This document shows, piece by piece, positions 62,031 to 64,000 of a stretch of DNA of 64,000 bases (positions are counted from its first letter, which is position 1; the number at the start of each line of letters is the position of its first letter). The stretch comes from Methylobacterium marchantiae. GTDB lineage: Bacteria > Pseudomonadota > Alphaproteobacteria > Rhizobiales > Beijerinckiaceae. The stretch lies in the NCBI RefSeq assembly GCF_022179405.1, contig NZ_BPQT01000004.1:161165-225164 (forward strand). The letters are read 5' to 3'. The notes beneath the pieces were generated by a model. The model had not been told where the DNA came from. It made no database searches and saw only the letters and a list, made by a program, of their open reading frames with translations. Position numbers and translations under genes: made by a program.

Positions 62031-63374
62031 ATGCCCGTGAATCGGATGCCCGCGATGACGATGATCAGCGATACGACGACACCTCGCGATGCCTCTGTTC
62101 AGGGATCGTCCACGCAGGCGTCGTTCGGGCACGGACGGACCGATTACGAGACCTATTTCCGCAAGGCGGTCGATCGTCTGCACGACGAGCGCCGCTACCG
62201 GGTCTTCGCCGATATCGAGCGGATCGCCGGTCGCTTCCCGACCGCCAACTGGCGCCGCCCCGACGGCGGCACCCGCGAGATCACCGTCTGGTGCTCCAAC
62301 GACTATCTCGGCATGGGCCAGCACCCGGACGTGGTCTCGGCCATGACCAAGACGGCGGCGCGCTGCGGCGTCGGTGCCGGCGGCACCCGCAACATCGCAG
62401 GCAACAACTCGCCGCTGGTGGATCTCGAGCGCGAGCTCGCAGACCTGCACGGCAAGGAAGCGGGCCTCGTCTTCACCTCGGGCTACGTCTCCAACCAGGC
62501 CGGCATCTCGACCATCGCCAAGCTGATCCCGAACTGTCTGATCCTGTCGGACGCGTTCAACCACAATTCGATGATCGAGGGCGTGCGCCATTCGGGCTGC
62601 GAGAAGCGCATCTTCCGGCACAACGATCTCGCCCATCTCGAGGAATTGCTGGTCGCCGCCGGTGACCGTCCGAAGCTGATCGCCTTCGAGAGCGTCTACT
62701 CGATGGATGGCGACGTCTCCGATATCGGTGCCATCTGCGACCTCGCGGACAAGTACGGGGCCATGACCTATCTCGACGAGGTCCATGCGGTGGGCCTCTA
62801 CGGCGAGCGGGGCGGCGGTATCGCCGAGCGCGACGGGGTGATGCACCGGGTCGACGTGATCGAGGGGACGCTGGCCAAGGGCTTCGGCTGCGTCGGCGGC
62901 TACATCACCGCCTCCACCGTGCTGTGCGATGCGGTTCGCAGCCATGCGCCGGGCTTCATCTTCACCACCGCCCTGCCGCCTGCCATCGCGGCCGCGGCCC
63001 GGGCCTCGGTCCGCTACTTGAAGCATTCGCAGACCGAGCGCGCGGCGCATCAGCGCCAAGCCGCCCTCACCAAGGTCGCGCTGGAGGAGGCGGGCCTGCC
63101 GGTTCTTCCCACCGAGACCCACATCGTGCCGGTGATGGTGGGCGATGCCGAGCTGTGCAAGGCGGCGGCCGATCACCTTCTCGAGCATCACGGCATCTAC
63201 ATCCAGCCGATCAACTACCCCACCGTACCGCGTGGCACCGAGCGTCTGCGGATCACGCCATCGCCGTTCCACGACGCGGCCCGCATCGCCAAACTGACGG
63301 CCGCGCTGACCGAGACCTGGGATACCCTCGACCTGCCGCGCGCCGGCACCGTCTTCGTCGAGGCGGCCGAGTAA
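62031..63374 (+). CDS. hemA: 5-aminolevulinate synthase
   Basis: Up to 447 residues; PLP enzyme condensing glycine and succinyl-CoA, the alphaproteobacterial route into heme. [55 protein letters not shown] and the PLP lysine in [14 protein letters not shown] are all present. The N-terminal 40 residues are polar and start choice is open among ATGs from 62031 to 62058. Confidence 0.95.
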   Translation: MPVNRMPAMTMISDTTTPRDASVQGSSTQASFGHGRTDYETYFRKAVDRLHDERRYRVFADIERIAGRFPTANWRRPDGGTREITVWCSNDYLGMGQHPDVVSAMTKTAARCGVGAGGTRNIAGNNSPLVDLERELADLHGKEAGLVFTSGYVSNQAGISTIAKLIPNCLILSDAFNHNSMIEGVRHSGCEKRIFRHNDLAHLEELLVAAGDRPKLIAFESVYSMDGDVSDIGAICDLADKYGAMTYLDEVHAVGLYGERGGGIAERDGVMHRVDVIEGTLAKGFGCVGGYITASTVLCDAVRSHAPGFIFTTALPPAIAAAARASVRYLKHSQTERAAHQRQAALTKVALEEAGLPVLPTETHIVPVMVGDAELCKAAADHLLEHHGIYIQPINYPTVPRGTERLRITPSPFHDAARIAKLTAALTETWDTLDLPRAGTVFVEAAE

Positions 63375-63394
63375 CATGCGCCCCGCCGGCGCCT

Positions 63395-63913
63395 TCAGTT
63401 CAGCTGCCAGATCGCGGCGTTGAGCAGGGTCGCGAAGGCGACCCAGACGGCGTAGGGCACCAGAAGCCACGCTGCCGGACGGTCGAAACGCCAGGTCAGG
63501 CGGATGGTCCAGAGGATCATCACGAACATCGCGATCACGACGATCAGCCCCCATCCGATGAGGTGGGCGGCAAAGAAGGTCGGCGTCCAGGCCGCGTTGA
63601 GGACGAGCTGTCCGACGAAGGCGGCCACGGCGAGCTGCCAGGTCCCGCGGCTCGGTCCCCGCGTCGGCATCGCTCCGAGGAGCCGCCAGAACGACGCGGC
63701 GATCATCGTGTAGAGCACCGTCCACGCCACCGGGAACAGCCAGTTCGGCGGGTTGAAGCTCGGCTTGGCGAGACCTGCATACCAGCCCTCGATGTTGGGT
63801 GTCGTGCTGAGCGAGCCGACCACCGCCGTTACCGCGACGGGAGCGATGGCCAGGATGCGGCGCGGCCAGGGGGAAAGGGCGGGCGCCCGAGGGGCGTGGA
63901 GGTCGGTCGTCAT
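63395..63913 (-). CDS. tspO: TspO/MBR family protein
   Basis: A 172-residue five-helix membrane protein. WYAGLAKPSFNPPNWLFPVAWTVLYTMIAAS and LNAAWTPTFFAAHLIGWGL are TspO signatures, and the last helix has VPYAVWVAFATLLNAAIWQLN. TspO binds tetrapyrroles, so its position next to hemA suggests a role in porphyrin handling; known TspO proteins also answer to oxygen or light. ATG 63913; the frame opens four codons earlier. Confidence 0.92.
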   Translation of the reverse strand: MTTDLHAPRAPALSPWPRRILAIAPVAVTAVVGSLSTTPNIEGWYAGLAKPSFNPPNWLFPVAWTVLYTMIAASFWRLLGAMPTRGPSRGTWQLAVAAFVGQLVLNAAWTPTFFAAHLIGWGLIVVIAMFVMILWTIRLTWRFDRPAAWLLVPYAVWVAFATLLNAAIWQLN

Positions 63914-64000
63914 CGCGCTGAGCAAATCCTGTAAAGCCGAGTCGGCCTTCGCGCCCTCGTATCAAGGGAAGCCGAGTCTTGCGAACCGGAGTCTTGCGAA

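Overview
The window looks like a piece of a high-GC alphaproteobacterial chromosome, most likely from the order Hyphomicrobiales (Rhizobiales) and probably Methylobacterium/Methylorubrum or a close relative. The basis is gene content and local gene order read by eye: hemE next to an origin-like region and a PPDK-regulator gene, then maf-aroE-coaE-dnaQ; murA, DUF2948, hisD, UPF0262 and LMW-PTP; and chorismate mutase-hisC-tyrA beside DUF2125 and opposite metX-metW. No database search was possible. I saw no rRNA, tRNA, CRISPR array, transposase or prophage. About 73 genes are supported, nearly all chromosomal housekeeping.

Layout. 0-10 kb: a possible truncated outer-membrane-receptor leader, a TerC membrane protein with a diacylglycerol-kinase-like enzyme, two envelope-associated hypotheticals, an SPFH/NfeD pair, the divergent ohr/ohrR peroxide-defence pair, a class I cytochrome c and an orphan GlcD-like flavoprotein. 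10-19 kb: rRNA methyltransferase RlmJ, RNase T2, an extensin-like lipoprotein, a BioC-like methyltransferase, a six-TM class III nucleotide cyclase and metX-metW. 19-24 kb: chorismate mutase, hisC and prephenate dehydrogenase (Tyr/Phe end of the aromatic pathway). 24-33 kb: PlsC, gamma-glutamyltransferase, RlmN, uracil-DNA glycosylase, a 5'-nucleotidase-like enzyme and a methyltransferase. 33-38 kb: ferrochelatase, hisZ-hisG, HemJ and hemE.

The most notable stretch is 38291-38929, a 639-base gap between hemE and the PPDK-regulator gene. It has the features of an alphaproteobacterial chromosomal origin: a perfect DnaA box, an AT-rich segment, a perfect CtrA box (TTAA-N7-TTAA), five GANTC (CcrM) sites, four tandem 18-base repeats and several dispersed GGA/TCC palindromes. 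Genes immediately on both sides are transcribed away from it. A parS-like 16-mer lies 14 kb to the right and a weaker one 38 kb to the left.

Right of the origin come the replication, shikimate and CoA genes (maf, aroE, coaE, dnaQ), a PHB-depolymerase-type esterase preceded by a TGC-N3-GCA inverted repeat, panC, and a seven-gene Bat/MoxR operon (45.6-52.3 kb) in which a repeat made of several hairpins has inserted into the 5' end of batD. After that are a fluoroacetate-dehalogenase-like hydrolase with an apparently complete active site, an MgtC family protein, an SDR enzyme, an NlpC/P60 peptidase, the LMW-PTP/UPF0262/hisD/DUF2948/murA block, hemA and a TspO protein. Four heme-synthesis genes (hemA, hemE, hemJ, hemH) lie within about 30 kb of each other near the origin.
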